Shown here in pieces: positions 21,528 through 33,493 of a stretch of DNA of 64,000 nucleotides (position 1 is its first letter; every line of letters starts with the position of its first letter). Location: the NCBI GenBank assembly GCA_010405405.1, contig MU004231.1:613736-677735 (forward strand), given 5' to 3'. The notes under the pieces are model-generated. The model did no database searches. It saw only the letters and a list, made by a program, of their open reading frames with translations, and was not told where the DNA came from. The DNA comes from Microthyrium microscopicum. Lineage: Eukaryota > Ascomycota > Dothideomycetes > Microthyriales > Microthyriaceae. The position numbers and the translations under genes are program-made.

Positions 21528-22415
21528 TCAGTAAATAATAATAACCTCGCTCTCATGGCTGCCAAGACTCAATGCGCTTTCCTCCTCCGACACAACACTT
21601 CCCGGTGTATTGTTGATCTGCATCAAAGTTACCCTCAATCTCCACCTCCCCTGTCTCGTAATCCGCGGACTCTGGAAAGATAACATGCCAACAACATAAG
21701 GCGGTGGCGGAGAGTCATTTCCAAAACCACTGTCAAGTGCTGGAATCGGTATGACTGCGGTGACGACTTGCTCTTCTTGTGATATCGATACAGTATTGGT
21801 ATATGATGGTCGACGAACATGGGTCCGTGGATTAGAGTGTTCTCGCACGATGGTCAGGACACCGAAGAGTCGTCCGTGGGCGAGATGCTCGCGTATTCGG
21901 GCAGTGACGCCGCCGTTGGCTCGGACTTGTACTTCGTAGGGTTGGTCTAGGAGGTATTCTCCCAGTCGCTGCTGGGCGGGCACATCTGTTGTTGTCTCTA
22001 GAATGTAATCCATCTGTGGGGTAGTTGAGTTGGAAGCTTGTGGTTGGTTCTGGTTGTTGGTAGAGGAGCCTTCCCCGTTACCCATGGCCTCGTCACTGCG
22101 GTTTTGCTGCTGATCCTGAGAGGAATGACTGTTCATTCCTCGTGAAATAGGTAGCGAAGACCCAGCAGGAAGTAATAGAATATGTCCAGGCCCAGGATCA
22201 GGTGGTGGTGGAGGTATTGGAGGTGGGGGGCCTGAGTGTGGTGGCGCCTGGATGGCTGCGATTCTTGCCGACCTTCGTTGTCGTGAAGATTGTACTCTTC
22301 CTCGTGTGTTATATGATAGTGAAGATGCTCTGGTGGGGCCTCCAGCTCTAGAAGAGCTTGTGCCTTGCGAAGATGAACGATTTCCAGGGACCCTTCCACT
22401 TCGTCTCCTCGGCAT
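21528..22415 (-). CDS. Hypothetical low-complexity protein, C-terminus weakly velvet-like
   Basis: Single frame of 295 residues. The N-terminal half is Ser/Gln/Pro-rich and disordered, with a proline run (about residues 62-75) and an Arg/Ser-rich start (MPRRRSGRVPGNRSSSQGTS). From about residue 155 the sequence becomes ordered: YEVQVRANGGVTARIREHL, then LFGVLTIVREHSNPRTHVRR, and near the end MLSFQSPRITRQGRWRLRVT. That final stretch, with a hydrophobic strand followed by a ...RWRLRV strand, recalls the end of velvet domains, but the canonical velvet start and Cys/Phe motifs are not evident. I treat velvet relationship as a weak hypothesis. No signal peptide is present; a nuclear location is possible given the basic N-terminus. 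Confidence 0.55.
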   Translation of the reverse strand: MPRRRSGRVPGNRSSSQGTSSSRAGGPTRASSLSYNTRGRVQSSRQRRSARIAAIQAPPHSGPPPPIPPPPPDPGPGHILLLPAGSSLPISRGMNSHSSQDQQQNRSDEAMGNGEGSSTNNQNQPQASNSTTPQMDYILETTTDVPAQQRLGEYLLDQPYEVQVRANGGVTARIREHLAHGRLFGVLTIVREHSNPRTHVRRPSYTNTVSISQEEQVVTAVIPIPALDSGFGNDSPPPPYVVGMLSFQSPRITRQGRWRLRVTLMQINNTPGSVVSEEESALSLGSHESEVIIIY

Positions 22416-25400
22416 GGATTACACGGAATCGAAGGTCTAGAACCACACAGTCAGCACACCCCGCCAAAAAAAAAGAAACAAGATAAGAAGACAAGAGAAG
22501 AATATAAGTTTGAAAGTGTCAAAGAGTGACTGACAACAAAAAAATCAAAGCCAAGTGTGAGCAAGCATCGTCAGCAACAAAAGCTATACCACCCGCTTCA
22601 TAGCGGATAACTAAAGTCGTGCGTATCAGGTGAACCAGGACGAAAAACATGGGTTCTGTATCATCCTTCAAGTACGACTTCCGACACACACACCATCAAC
22701 GGTCCGTGAGCTTCCCGTCCCCAGGCTTAGTCTTTGTGGAGGAGCTTGGAGCTTGGGTCTCGCCAAAGAGCGAATACGGCTGTCCGTTGAAGCAGCATTG
22801 AGATGCCATGAAAAATTCGCACCAGTCAGCCTCGGCGATCATTGCAAAGAAACCCAAGCAGCTTGTCTCGGCAAACCCGCCAAAACCAGGTTGTGGCAAA
22901 AGCGACGATACCAGAAAAGCTCCGATATATCCAAAATAGCTCGTGAAGCTTGTTGGAAGATGCCGCGTTAAGAAGGTATCCTAGGGTTGAATCCCGACCG
23001 CCTGGCACTTAGCTGTGCAGCTTATAGCGAAAACCCACCCCGTCGACACGCGCCATTGGGGCATATTTCCCCCAGAATATTCATGGGTTGAAGACTGGTC
23101 GAGGCTTTGGAGTTGGAGTGGATGGAGGCGGGGGTACCTGCGTTGGAATCGCGTGCGTGGTCGCATGGTTGACATGTTCAGGGGGATGGTTGAGAAGCCA
23201 AAATTGGGGACCTTTTGATTGATTTGTTGTTTGACTGGGTGGGCCCTTAATCTCCCATTGATTCTGGCTCGTGGAAATACTTCCAGTCTAGGCAATATAC
23301 CTCCGCAAACTGAGCACGGCGGGAAGACCGGGACATTGTGTTTGCTCGCGGTGTCGCTTGGCTGGTAGATGGTGGGGGCTCTCGGAACATATGATGATCT
23401 GAAAGTATGCTAATAAGCCAGCTCCTGGATGAATCGTGCTAGGATGAGTGAAGTTTATCTGATTTGTGTTGACCATTATCCGGAAGGAGAGACCAGAAGG
23501 GGAGGTAAAGTCAATCAGATACCCGAGATTCTGACCAGATCCACACTGCATTATGAAGTCTGGGGTAGTTGCGATTGGTGGCTTGAATATTTCCACTTCA
23601 TATTTACGAGTAGATTGTCACCAGGTTTTAAGCACAGATATGCGGTTCACATTTTTGCTGACAGGGTTGAAAAGCAAAGACAAGGGGTTGTGCCAGATGA
23701 AGACTTTGAAGGAAAATCTGCAGACTTACGAATTTAGACAATCTGTATGCACTAATTAGAAAGAGAGCTGTAAGAAAACCTATAAATCTCAAACCTGAAG
23801 TAGCTGTGATAACCACGTCTGAATTGAAGAGTTCGTAGATCTGTAGAGTTGACCAAAAATAAATCACTGCATTGGAAGTTAGAAGAGAAGTTGCGTTTTC
23901 ATTCAGCGCTGAGGCATATTGAATCTATTATGAAGAGCCCGAGCTCCAATAGGACGTTGTTGATGTGAGACACTCGAATAGAGTTATCGAAAATGTTGCG
24001 ATCGGCTAATCTACTGATATCTCCTTTGTCTCTCCCGCTCATTTTCGTTGGAGATCGTCCAAACTTGGAATGGAATACGCCAAAATCTGCAAGAGATGAA
24101 GAAGGGAAGTTTATCGATCCTGTACTACCAGTCCAGTCGGAAAATAGAGTTCGTAAATCGGCGTAAAGACTTGAACTGCCCTTGCTGTAGCTTGGCAGTT
24201 TTCGGTTTACTCGGCAGATCGATCCAATAGGGCCATGCTAAAGGACGCTTTTGTTAATTGAAGCGGGTGCCTACAGTCTCGTCTGGTGATTGGTAATGGA
24301 GGATAATTCTCCAAAGAGCAGACATGCCGTGACCATGGCTCCGATCATAATGCAAGTCACAACATAATTGCCCATGCTCGTACCTACATGTAAGGTTCCT
24401 GGTGCTTGGGAGGTGTACATGCAGCTTGTGCCTTTCAGTTTTATCACTAACTTTGGCTGTCACGAAGCTCTGTGGTGAGGTTCATGATATGACCACAGAG
24501 CATAAGGGGTCCGCATAGAAGTATACGGAGTGATCCTCTCTAACCATTGGTGGATTGATCTGTTGTGTCATTTCCGGGAATCATCAGCGTACGTCTCAAA
24601 GATACAGATAGAGCAGAGAACGAAGCTGGAGGAAAATTGAGTACGCATATTTCATGATGGGGGCTAGAAAACTTACGAATAGTGTCTCGCCAAAATATCG
24701 CTAAATAAAGCGCTTGTATCATTGGGCCTTGTGATCGCTTACCTCTCTAGACTATGAAAACTGAAGTTTTTGATAGTAGGGGTGCGAATATGTCATGCTG
24801 GTCTGCAAGGATCGATTTTGTTGGTGATATGCTTGTTTCGGATGCTCCCGAACGTAAACAAACAGGCCCTGCGAGTTTGACCCTAAGCTCGTGGTACCTG
24901 TCATCCTCTACTTGGTAGTAGGCCCGCCCACTGGCAGCAAAGTGTACTGTACTGGTAGTTCGTGTAGTAGTAAAGAGGGCAACATTACCCGGGATCAATG
25001 CTGCGGATCACAGGTGTAGACCTAGCTATTCTTCATCAATAGACACGTCGTCTCTCGACAAGCTGTAATACGCTATCAAGGTCATTTGGATATGTGTTTA
25101 CTTACATCTTTTTTTAGCATACACTGCGTGGTACTCGTTGTGATGTTGCAAATCATGCAATTCTACAAGGTTCTCCAAAGCGACCTGTGTTAATCAGCCA
25201 TAATTTTTGAGGGTATATCCCAAACGGAATATATAATTCCAAAATTGAACGTTGTGATCAACCTTTTTGTTGGGATATGCCTCGGCGGACAACACATATT
25301 GGGACTAATGCTTTCCGGCATTTATTGACCCAAGGAGTTGAACGTGCCCAAAAGCTCCTGCAATCGATCTTGCTGATCTTTGCGTGGCTGCTTTGATACC

Positions 25401-26136
25401 ATATCTTTTTTCTCCGCAAAAACACGCTTTTTGAACGTGCTGGGGAATCTAAGATTAGCAACATCTGTCCAACTGATCAGCAACCTGTGGATGCAAATAG
25501 CCCAATTGGTAGGAAAGAGAAAAATCGATGTGGTTAAGAGCACTAGAAAGGTCATTCCTAGCTTCAGTAGAGCGCAAATAGATAGACATGAGCATGCAAA
25601 AGAGATTGAACCTTGCCTAGCAACCTAAGCAATTGGAACGGTTTGCATGTGATATGGCAGAGGCCCAAACCCCGTTGCCAGAGAATGCTGCTGCTCACGA
25701 TCTTGAGCTTGTCCCCAGTAGGGCTGAAATATCTCCTACAACACATGAGAAGATGATACAAAGGCTCAGAGTCAACGGCGCGGACCAATTTTCAGGCCCT
25801 AAATGTTCTCATCTGCCAAATCGAGCATGTTGGATTTGGTAGCCAGGGGTAAAACGGAGAAATTACCACGTAATCTTGCTCCATTCATCAACTTGGTTGA
25901 TGGCTTAAGTAGGCTTTATAAAGAGACATTCCCAGGTTGTGGAGAACTGGCTTGTTGACCATCTCGAGAGATACCTATATTTGCTGCCCGCTGCTCCTCG
26001 AGGCACTCGACAGAATTACTGCTTCTTCGCACTGCTGACGTTGCATTGTGCCTTTTTTCCACATGTAAAGGTCAAGATAGCCTGGATGCTGCCGATTCAC
26101 TCTGGTCACTAAATCTGCTTCATCTCGGTGTTTATC
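22416..26136. other. 3.7 kb gene-poor region
   Basis: Many short frames on both strands, none with a domain, a signal peptide or convincing splice partners. A 10-bp perfect inverted repeat (GCTCTGTGGT / ACCACAGAGC) lies at 24467-24476 and 24492-24501. I see no transposon reading frame and no tRNA. It may be old non-coding sequence or decayed genes. Confidence 0.4.
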
Positions 26137-26385
26137 TCAACTTTCAACTTTTGAGCTTCCGTTCTGTGCTGCGTGTTGACGGGTAGTAAGAGGCCACAGG
26201 ATGGCGCGCGTGTACACCTCGAGTACTTGGGGTATGAATGCTTGAGGACCAGAAGCTTTTCCAAGCTTTGATTGTGGCCGTGGAGTAATAGCTGGTGGCT
26301 TGCTGAATGGTGACGTCTGTTTGCAGTCGGGTACAGCGGGAGGAAATTCCGTGGCTGGTCTGTTGTTGTTGTATTCAAAGTTCAT
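26137..26385 (-). CDS. Possible small hypothetical protein (82 aa)
   Basis: ATG-initiated frame of 82 residues (MNFEYNNNRPATEF...), Pro/Gln/Ser-rich, with no signal peptide, cysteine pattern or domain. It is the only ATG frame of this size in the stretch and lies upstream of, and divergent from, the GT90 gene. It could be a chance frame or one exon of a longer gene. Low confidence. Confidence 0.25.
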   Translation of the reverse strand: MNFEYNNNRPATEFPPAVPDCKQTSPFSKPPAITPRPQSKLGKASGPQAFIPQVLEVYTRAILWPLTTRQHAAQNGSSKVES

Positions 26386-27045
26386 TTAGGTTATCGGCGT
26401 CAACAGCGTCAAACTACTGTCGCTATTGCATGTGAGGAAGGTTATCTGGCTGACTAACAGTATTTCCGGTCCCGATTTGGACTCGATCTCAGAGCGTGCT
26501 TGACTGGCATGAAATGAGTGGCTGTAGACGGTATTGATTGCTGAATCAGCAACGCTAAGTGAACGATAGGCTTGGCACCTCCCTCATTTCGCTTCGTGCC
26601 GGCCAGGAACATTTCGGGAACGTATCGTTTCTCCGTAATCTATCTTCTCTCCCAAAGTCAGAGTTGCAACCTCCTCAAGGCCAACCAAAAACCGTATCAC
26701 CATCATCGCCTTTCTGATTGTCCGACCTCACCTTAGCGGCTGCTCTTATGCACCTCCTCTATCCAACCATCCAATCACTACTCCCTTTCAGTCTCTAGTT
26801 GCCTCGTAGCTACTTCCAGCTCCACTCGGCACATACAGCGCTTCACCTCCACTGCCGGCATTCTTGGCCCCTACGTGCGCCTTTACATCGATATCTAAAC
26901 CTTTCTTGTCGATACTTCCATTGTTCTTCTTCCACATATGGATATGGTACTCATCCAGGTTCAATGAGTACCGTTCGACCACCGACACTCGCTTCAGCCC
27001 CTTGTTAAATCCTACGCCCGAGCATCGCAGCTCTAGATTGCCATC
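26386..27045. promoter_or_regulatory. Upstream region and leader of the GT90 gene
   Basis: The 660 bases before the glycosyltransferase ATG become strongly pyrimidine-rich from about 26590, as usual for fungal leaders. No specific binding site is identified. Confidence 0.4.
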
Positions 27046-28941
27046 ATGATTATAACGCGCAAACTCATCTCTCCGTCGAGAGGAGGATGGTTTCAAACAC
27101 TGCGCTACCTTGTAGTCGCCTCCTTCGTTACACTCACCATCACATATCTTCTCAGGTCTCGACAAAGACCTATTCGCAGGCCCCCTCCCGCTAAACCTCC
27201 TGAGCAACCTAGCGCCAGTCTCCCTCCTTTCGAGTCCGAACCAAATCTCGAACTCCACGCTATAGATCATCTAATAAAAGAGGCACAAAAATCACAAGCT
27301 GATCTGATGAGCAGACAGAGTCACACTCTCGAGGATGCAGCACATCGATATAGAGAACGAAGAGGAAGACATCCTCCACCAGGATTTGATAAATGGTTCG
27401 AGGGTGCAAAGAATCGGGATGCTATTGTTGTCGAAGAATTCTTCGATCGCGTCTATCACGATCTGAAACCTTTCTGGGCAAAGCCAGCAGCTGAGATTCG
27501 AATCAATGCAAATACCTATGTCCACGTAGTTCGCGTCCGAGACGGTGGCGCTGTCTATGTAACGGACAATCCGGATCGAGTACCCTGGATACAACTGTGG
27601 CATTCAATAGTCGCTGAGGCCGCCCCATTTCTTCCCGATGTTGATATGCCGGTCAACTATATGGATGAAACTCGTGTTCTTGTACCATGGGATCACATCA
27701 ATGAATATATCAAGATCGAACAGGCTAGACGGAAGATGCCTCCCCCAGAAGAGGTTTCATCCTCTTATCCCGGTCTACGAGAGCTAGACAGAATATCTGG
27801 CCCTTCCTTGGATCCAAATTGGGTTACCGATGAATCCACAAAGTATTGGGATCATGCACGCCAAAGTTGCGCTCCCCATACCCCAGCAAGAAATGTTTCC
27901 GCGATCGAAGACTTTTCAGAGCCAATAACCCACCCTTATGGTTGGCCTTCCTATTCTTATCATGGCTTCGTTCAAAATTGGACAGAAGCTCAAGATCCAT
28001 GTTTGCAACCCCATCTCCGAGCAATGCATGGAACCTTTATCGAATCAGTTTCGATGTCCACGACACACGAACTAATACCCTTGTTTGGAGGCTCAAAATT
28101 ACCCATGAACAACGATATCCTCCTGCCGCCTGCCATGTATCTCTCTGAAGAAGAAAGATATGCGGGTGCCGACCTAAATAAATTCGATTGGAAACACAAG
28201 AAAGACAAGCTCATATGGCGTGGCGTCGCATCAGGTGGCCGCAACAGAAACGATAATTGGCATCACTTCCATCGACATCGCTTCGTTCAGACGTTGAATG
28301 GGTCGACTATCAGCAGAATGGAAGAATCCAGAAAACCTGCTGAAACTTTTGATCTGCCATTCCCAGGAACCTATGACCTTCAGCCACAACGAGATGGTAC
28401 TTTGGGCAAATGGGTGTCATCATTCGCTGACGCTGCATTTATTCATCTCGAATGTTTCCCAGCGGAATATGATCCAGACCAAAAGAGATCTTCGTTCTGT
28501 TCTTACACCAGTCCCAAATTTCACGTCGAGCTCGCGATGCCAATGAAAGAGCAGTTCACCCACAAATACCTCCCCGACGTGGACGGCAACTCCTTCAGTG
28601 GCAGGTGGCGTAGTTTCCTGATGTCAACATCCATGCCAATGAAAGCCACCATATACAAAGAGTGGCATGATGATCGATTGATGCCATGGGTGCACTTTGT
28701 GCCAATGGACAATTCATATCAAGATGTTTATGGCATCATGGATTATTTCCTTCGTGGACACGACTTGGCCGCGCGACGCATTGCGCAAGAAGGGAAGATA
28801 TGGGCAGAGAAAGTTCTCAGACGCGATGATATGATGCTCTATGTCTGGCGCTTACTTTTAGAATTCGCTCGCATATGTGACGACAATCGCGACAATCTGG
28901 GATTTGTCGATGACCTCAAGAATTCGAGGGAGCTAGTATGA
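27046..28941 (+). CDS. GT90 / CAP10-family glycosyltransferase, type II membrane protein
   Basis: Unspliced frame of 631 residues. A short basic cytosolic tail is followed by one membrane segment (YLVVASFVTLTITYLL, residues 21-36), then a Pro-rich stem and a luminal catalytic part, the layout of a Golgi type II glycosyltransferase. The CAP10/GT90 domain occupies about residues 340-620. Its hallmark is KLIWRGVASGGRNRNDNWHHF, followed by KFHVELAMPM, YLPDVDGNSFSGRWRSFLMS and KEWHDDRLMPWVHFVPMDNS, with the Lys/Asp/Gly-rich core expected of sugar-nucleotide binding. Characterised fungal members include the Cryptococcus capsule xylosyltransferase Cap10/Cxt1; the sugar transferred here is unknown. 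The single long exon and strong motif agreement make the model secure. Confidence 0.9.
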   Translation: MIITRKLISPSRGGWFQTLRYLVVASFVTLTITYLLRSRQRPIRRPPPAKPPEQPSASLPPFESEPNLELHAIDHLIKEAQKSQADLMSRQSHTLEDAAHRYRERRGRHPPPGFDKWFEGAKNRDAIVVEEFFDRVYHDLKPFWAKPAAEIRINANTYVHVVRVRDGGAVYVTDNPDRVPWIQLWHSIVAEAAPFLPDVDMPVNYMDETRVLVPWDHINEYIKIEQARRKMPPPEEVSSSYPGLRELDRISGPSLDPNWVTDESTKYWDHARQSCAPHTPARNVSAIEDFSEPITHPYGWPSYSYHGFVQNWTEAQDPCLQPHLRAMHGTFIESVSMSTTHELIPLFGGSKLPMNNDILLPPAMYLSEEERYAGADLNKFDWKHKKDKLIWRGVASGGRNRNDNWHHFHRHRFVQTLNGSTISRMEESRKPAETFDLPFPGTYDLQPQRDGTLGKWVSSFADAAFIHLECFPAEYDPDQKRSSFCSYTSPKFHVELAMPMKEQFTHKYLPDVDGNSFSGRWRSFLMSTSMPMKATIYKEWHDDRLMPWVHFVPMDNSYQDVYGIMDYFLRGHDLAARRIAQEGKIWAEKVLRRDDMMLYVWRLLLEFARICDDNRDNLGFVDDLKNSRELV

Positions 28942-29501
28942 AAGCAGCCTGCTCAATCTCCACTAAAAACACAATCCAGAGACCACCCAATCTCTATCCA
29001 AAAGAATACACATGTACATGAAGACAGCCAATACAAGGCTTCGATACGACCGATATTCACCATTTCACCACACGACCCTCCTTTAACTGTTACACCATGT
29101 GGTTGCATTAAACAACTCTGGTGTCAGTGCCGCATATTTTCACCTGGAAGTAATGGAATCAAGCATTCGCAAGGCGTTTTTTGGTAGCATATGAGTGCTG
29201 CATTCGACGTCATGAAGTACGTTGAACTTCTCCGCAATACGACAGAACTGCCACCGAGAGTGGATTAATGGTCGCGGGGAGAGTGTCTCGCATTGTATAG
29301 CTACGGAAAATGTTGGTTATATAGCAACTCAACAAGTAATTGCAAGCAGCTCTCGCTCATTCGAGTACCTGGGTTATGTGAGATCGATATATACTTTTCG
29401 CTTTCGGCTTACTTCAGCTGCTACATGCTGCCTACTCTAGATACATCAACCCAGGATACCTTGAGGCCAAGATCACCAGGGTCCCTAGAACCCCAGCCCA
29501 G
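28942..29501. other. Intergenic region between convergent genes
   Basis: This 560-base stretch lies between the 3' ends of the GT90 and O-methyltransferase genes. No supported gene is present. Terminators are expected but not recognisable. Confidence 0.35.
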
Positions 29502-30840
29502 TTATCCCGCAAACTCGGCTTCGATGATGGCAAATCCTACACCTGGCGGTTGATGAACACCCTTGAACACCAACCGCTCATCCGCCAACTTGAGCAACGC
29601 CTGCCAATCCTCCACCGTACGTTCCTTTGCATTCAACGCCACCAGCATCTGCATATCCAACGCACTCAGCAGCCTCACAATCGGTGCCGGCGCCTTATCC
29701 GCAGGTGGCAACACCCCCTCGCACAATATCAACTTTGACCCTGGCTTCATCGCCGCTGTCAACTGCTGGATGATCTTGGCAGCCCATGGATCGCTCCAAT
29801 CATGTAAAATGTGCTTCATGAAATAAACTTCCGCCCCCTTGACTGGCTGCTCCTTGAAGAAGTTGTGTGCTGTAAACGACACTCGGGAATCCAGCTCTGA
29901 CGGACGCGCTTTGTCGAATGAAGCTTGCACTTCAGGGAGATCTTGCACAATGAATTTCATATCTGGATATGCGCGCGCCAGCTCATAGCTGATGTGGCCT
30001 TCGCTGCCGCCTACATCGACTAGTGTTGCGGCTCCGAGTGCGCGCCAGTCGTACATGTTGTGTAAATTCGTGAAGGACATGGCCGGTGACTGCATCATAT
30101 AATTCATAGCGCCAGCAAAGCGCTCCACGCGGTACGCATTCTCAGGCTTGCCGAACCATTCAAACGTGCCAGCCTCATAAAGCGTGTCCTTGAAGAAGGT
30201 ATATGCGCAGCCAGATTTCGACGGATGTTCAGCGTCGTTGTTCCAGTGGCGGAGAGCTTGAGGCACATTGATGCAGGCGGGCGCGATTTCCTCGAGCTGA
30301 TGGCCGATTATGCAACGGATCTGCGGCTGCAGGACGAATATGGCGGAGACGGAAGTGTGTTTGACAGAGTCGCTGCCGGAGCTGGTGGAAGCGAACATGT
30401 GTCGGGTCATGGAGAAGCGGAGGAGGCGGCGGACGAGAGCTTCTGGGAGCTTGACTTTTGAGGCGAGGTCGGCGTAGGTGATGCTGCCTTTGAGTGGGAC
30501 GGCATCCCAGAAGTTGAATTGGTTTAGGACGTTGATGACCGTCACGTCGTGTACGTTCTATGACTGATGTTAGAGATTTGATGTGTTTAGGATATGATCT
30601 TGTAGGACTTACGCCTATCATGCCGGCTGTAAGGAATTCACGAGGACCAAGGGCAAGCATGTCCAGATCCTGAAGATCGGTTTGCAGCTGTAGTTTTGCG
30701 CCTATGATCTCCATGTCATCGGGCATGATGTTGGAATCTGCTTCAAACGAAGGTATGGGTGTGTTAGTCTTCTCCAGATGAGCTTCAATGGCCTCCGCAG
30801 AGGCCAGAATGGATTTGGCCAAGTCAGTGAGATGACCCAT
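29502..30840 (-). CDS. SAM-dependent O-methyltransferase (plant COMT / fungal secondary-metabolite type)
   Basis: Two exons (30840-30613 and 30557-29502) with a phase-0 GTAAGT...CATAG intron give 427 residues. The N-terminal ~190 residues form the winged-helix dimerisation region (NVLNQFNFWDAVPLKGSITY and LPEALVRRLLRFSMT are typical). The catalytic Rossmann domain starts with LVDVGGSEGHISYELARAYP (SAM motif I), followed by FIVQDLPEV, AHNFFKEQPVKGAEVYFMKH, ILHDWSDPWAAKIIQQL (catalytic His in HDW) and LILCEGVLPP. Fungal enzymes of this group methylate hydroxyls on polyketides or aromatic metabolites. No synthase gene is adjacent in the window, so the substrate is unknown. Confidence 0.9.
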
Positions 30841-31765
30841 AATGTCCTGTTTCGAATATTGAGTCTTGAGTGTATGTCTTTAGTCCTCCGATTACTAGAG
30901 TTGAGGACTTAGAGTTGTTCTGAGAGGAATCTGGGCATTTTATAGTCCAAGTTGGGCTACGGCTGCTGACAATAATGGAACGGGCTGTTCAACCTATCCG
31001 AACCCTTGGATATACTCTGAATGGAGCCGTCTGGAGAGCTACTAACTTCGGTACCATGCAATTGGCGCCTCGTAGGGAACGTTGCTCAGCTAGCGTATAT
31101 TGATCTCCAGTCAGCAACGTCAGCAATCCTGCAGCTTGTACATTCGCTTGGATATGTACTTTGAATCACAAGGGCGAATGAAGATTTTGGAGTTCTTTGA
31201 TGTCAAAGAAGAAGTAAAGTTGTATTTCACTCCATGGTAAGATTGAGTGCCAGTCTATTTAGGTAAGTATTTTTGTATGATGATTCATTTAGCTTTCTGC
31301 CATACACACTGGGACATAGAGTACTTGCTTGTGCTTCTTTGACATCATTTGGTTGCACCCCGCCTCGTAAGACATAAACGGTGCCTTGCGGTCAGAACTT
31401 GGCGACATGGGTGAGATTTCTAGGCGGGATATAAGGTAAATAATTATGAGAAGTTAAGGAGTTTACAGCGTATTCGGTGTCAGCTTTGTACGCTACGGCG
31501 CCGAAAATCCATCCCCCAGTGACTTATGGAGGCCTTGAACTAGCGTCGAGATACATTCCTTTCTCGTTCCTGCCTGCATTAAACGTCAGGTCAAAGTCAT
31601 GATCTTCTGAGCCCCAGAGTCTCCGAGCGCAATAAACGACCAGCGCTGTGCAGCATGAACCGCACTCGGTGCTTAGGAATCCGCCACTCACTGCTTAGGA
31701 ATCCATTATTGAAGTCAATTCCACCAAATTTACGAACCAATTCACAGTTCACCGCTTCTTGACCT
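30841..31765. other. Intergenic region left of the MITE-like element
   Basis: No gene is supported. The first ~150 bases are the O-methyltransferase promoter. A short tandem duplication places GCTTAGGAATCC at 31671-31682 and again at 31693-31704 (22-base period). Confidence 0.4.
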
Positions 31766-32008
31766 TACCGTCATGTTCGAGCCTCACGGGTTCTAGCTAT
31801 TTGGCGTTTTTTGTGGCTTCACAATTCACAATTTCTATACCACATTTTGAAAACGAGGCGTTGAAGTGCTTGCTTTGACTGTTACTTAGCTATAATAAGT
31901 TTAGTTTTTACACATTTTAGACGCCTCTTGGACGCCCCACAAGCCATCTGGCAAAACCCAGCACGCTCACTGGGGACCTAGAACCCGTGAGGCTCGAACA
32001 TGACGGTA
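31766..32008. mobile_element. MITE-like element with 31-bp inverted repeats and TA flanks
   Basis: A 31-base sequence at 31766-31796 (starting TACCGTCATGTTCGAGCC) is present as its exact reverse complement at 31978-32008. Both outer ends are TA, so the element proper is probably 31768-32006 (about 239 bp) inserted at a TA dinucleotide, as in Tc1/mariner-type elements. The interior is non-coding and AT-rich. Size, perfect long terminal inverted repeats, TA flanks and lack of an open frame are the features of a miniature inverted-repeat transposable element. The perfect match of the two arms suggests either recent activity or gene conversion. No transposase is present in the window. Confidence 0.75.
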
Positions 32009-33493
32009 GCGCCACCGAGGTGGTTATTAGTGGTTATCACCTGTGTTCCGACTCCCCGTTTTCCATATTGTCAGCCCTTGATATTATCATGCATAATCAG
32101 TCCAACACCAGGCCCTGCCCGTGAAAACAAGTTATAGATGAGTTGGTCAAGATCTTTCGCCAAGGATGACAAGAGATTGCCATCAACGGTGGGCAATATG
32201 GGTGGCGTGCTGTCGGTGAATACAACTTTTACCATTAACATCGCTGCATCTTGGAAATTGCTGGATGCAATAGCAGCTGTTTACCATTGATGTAACTGTA
32301 GCCGATGTACGGTTTGCTAAGGTATTTACGTGCTATACAAAACTGGCACTCTCAACCGGAAGGCAAGTATGCTCGGTTGAATGTGCCTTCCAGTTGATAC
32401 TTTGTCTTCTCGTCTGAAAACCTCAAGGTCAACATCATTTTTAATATTTACAATTTACGTATCGCTTAACATGACTTTTTCAAAGTATAGCCTGAAAACA
32501 TACTTTTCTGTCCGTAAATCTGTGGTTGTTGACTTCAGACATTATGATGAACCTAAGATGGACCATGAATTTCCAAGGTAATTGTGCGCTGGTAGCGAGT
32601 CTATATTGCAGTTCTCAGCTGATACAAACAGTCAAGAGATTTTAAAGCAATATATCACCTATGGGAGCTGAAAGCGCGAACGAACTATCTAAATAGCCTA
32701 AGGAGTTTGTGCTCTATAAGATAGATGGCCCGGAGGACGATGAGGTGAAGTTACAATAACATTATTCTCCCCTGTTTCAATAAGTACTTCCAGCAAACTT
32801 TAAAAGCTGTATAAACACTTAGTAAACACCGCCGCTGCGAACAGTCAGAGAAACAGTGTTGTTTCAAGCAAGCGACCCGGGTCGGTGGATGCCGATCGCC
32901 CATGTTAATGTTCAGTAATCGCTGGCCTTTCTTAAATACCTTTGTGACCTTTTTCTTTACAATATTGTGTTATAAGATGCTCCATCTATTGAGACTTGCT
33001 GCTATGTCGTGTAGTACTCATTGAGTGAAACTTTTGCCTATGTCTTTCTTTTTTGCTTCCTGCAATATGTTTCATCCCAAGTTAGGATTGCCGAGTTTCA
33101 AGACAAGTCAGTCATTTAACATTCGCGGAAGTGGCCCCATTTTGCTGTTATAAGATATCTGAAAGAAGTAATCTCAAATGGTCATAGTCCTGACAATAAC
33201 ACTAAGGACCACACGAGATCTTCCAAAGAAGGTCTTGTCGTATGACGGACTAAGCCGCACCTGTACCTGAGGGCTTTCGGACGTGTTCACGGATATCGTC
33301 CAGTTTACTTACTATAGATAGCCCATCTGCCGGGGAAAAAAGGTAGATCTAGGGCATGTTCTTCGCACAAAAGAGCCTCGTAATGAATTCTACTCTTGGA
33401 GCCTCAAGGTATCTTATAGAAATAGAAAGTGATCCAACTCTTTGACAGATTCCGTCGTGTGAACCTGTGATTCTTCCCATCCTCATCGGCAAA
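32009..33493. other. Intergenic region right of the MITE-like element
   Basis: 1.5 kb, AT-rich, with only short frames (for example 32381-32581) that have no support. The last ~100 bases lead into the DUF8021 gene. Confidence 0.4.

Noticed and set aside
22980-23000. tRNA-like T-arm (GGGTTGAATCCC)
   Set aside because: Lacks the invariant TTC of the T-loop, and no acceptor, D-arm or anticodon stem can be folded around it.
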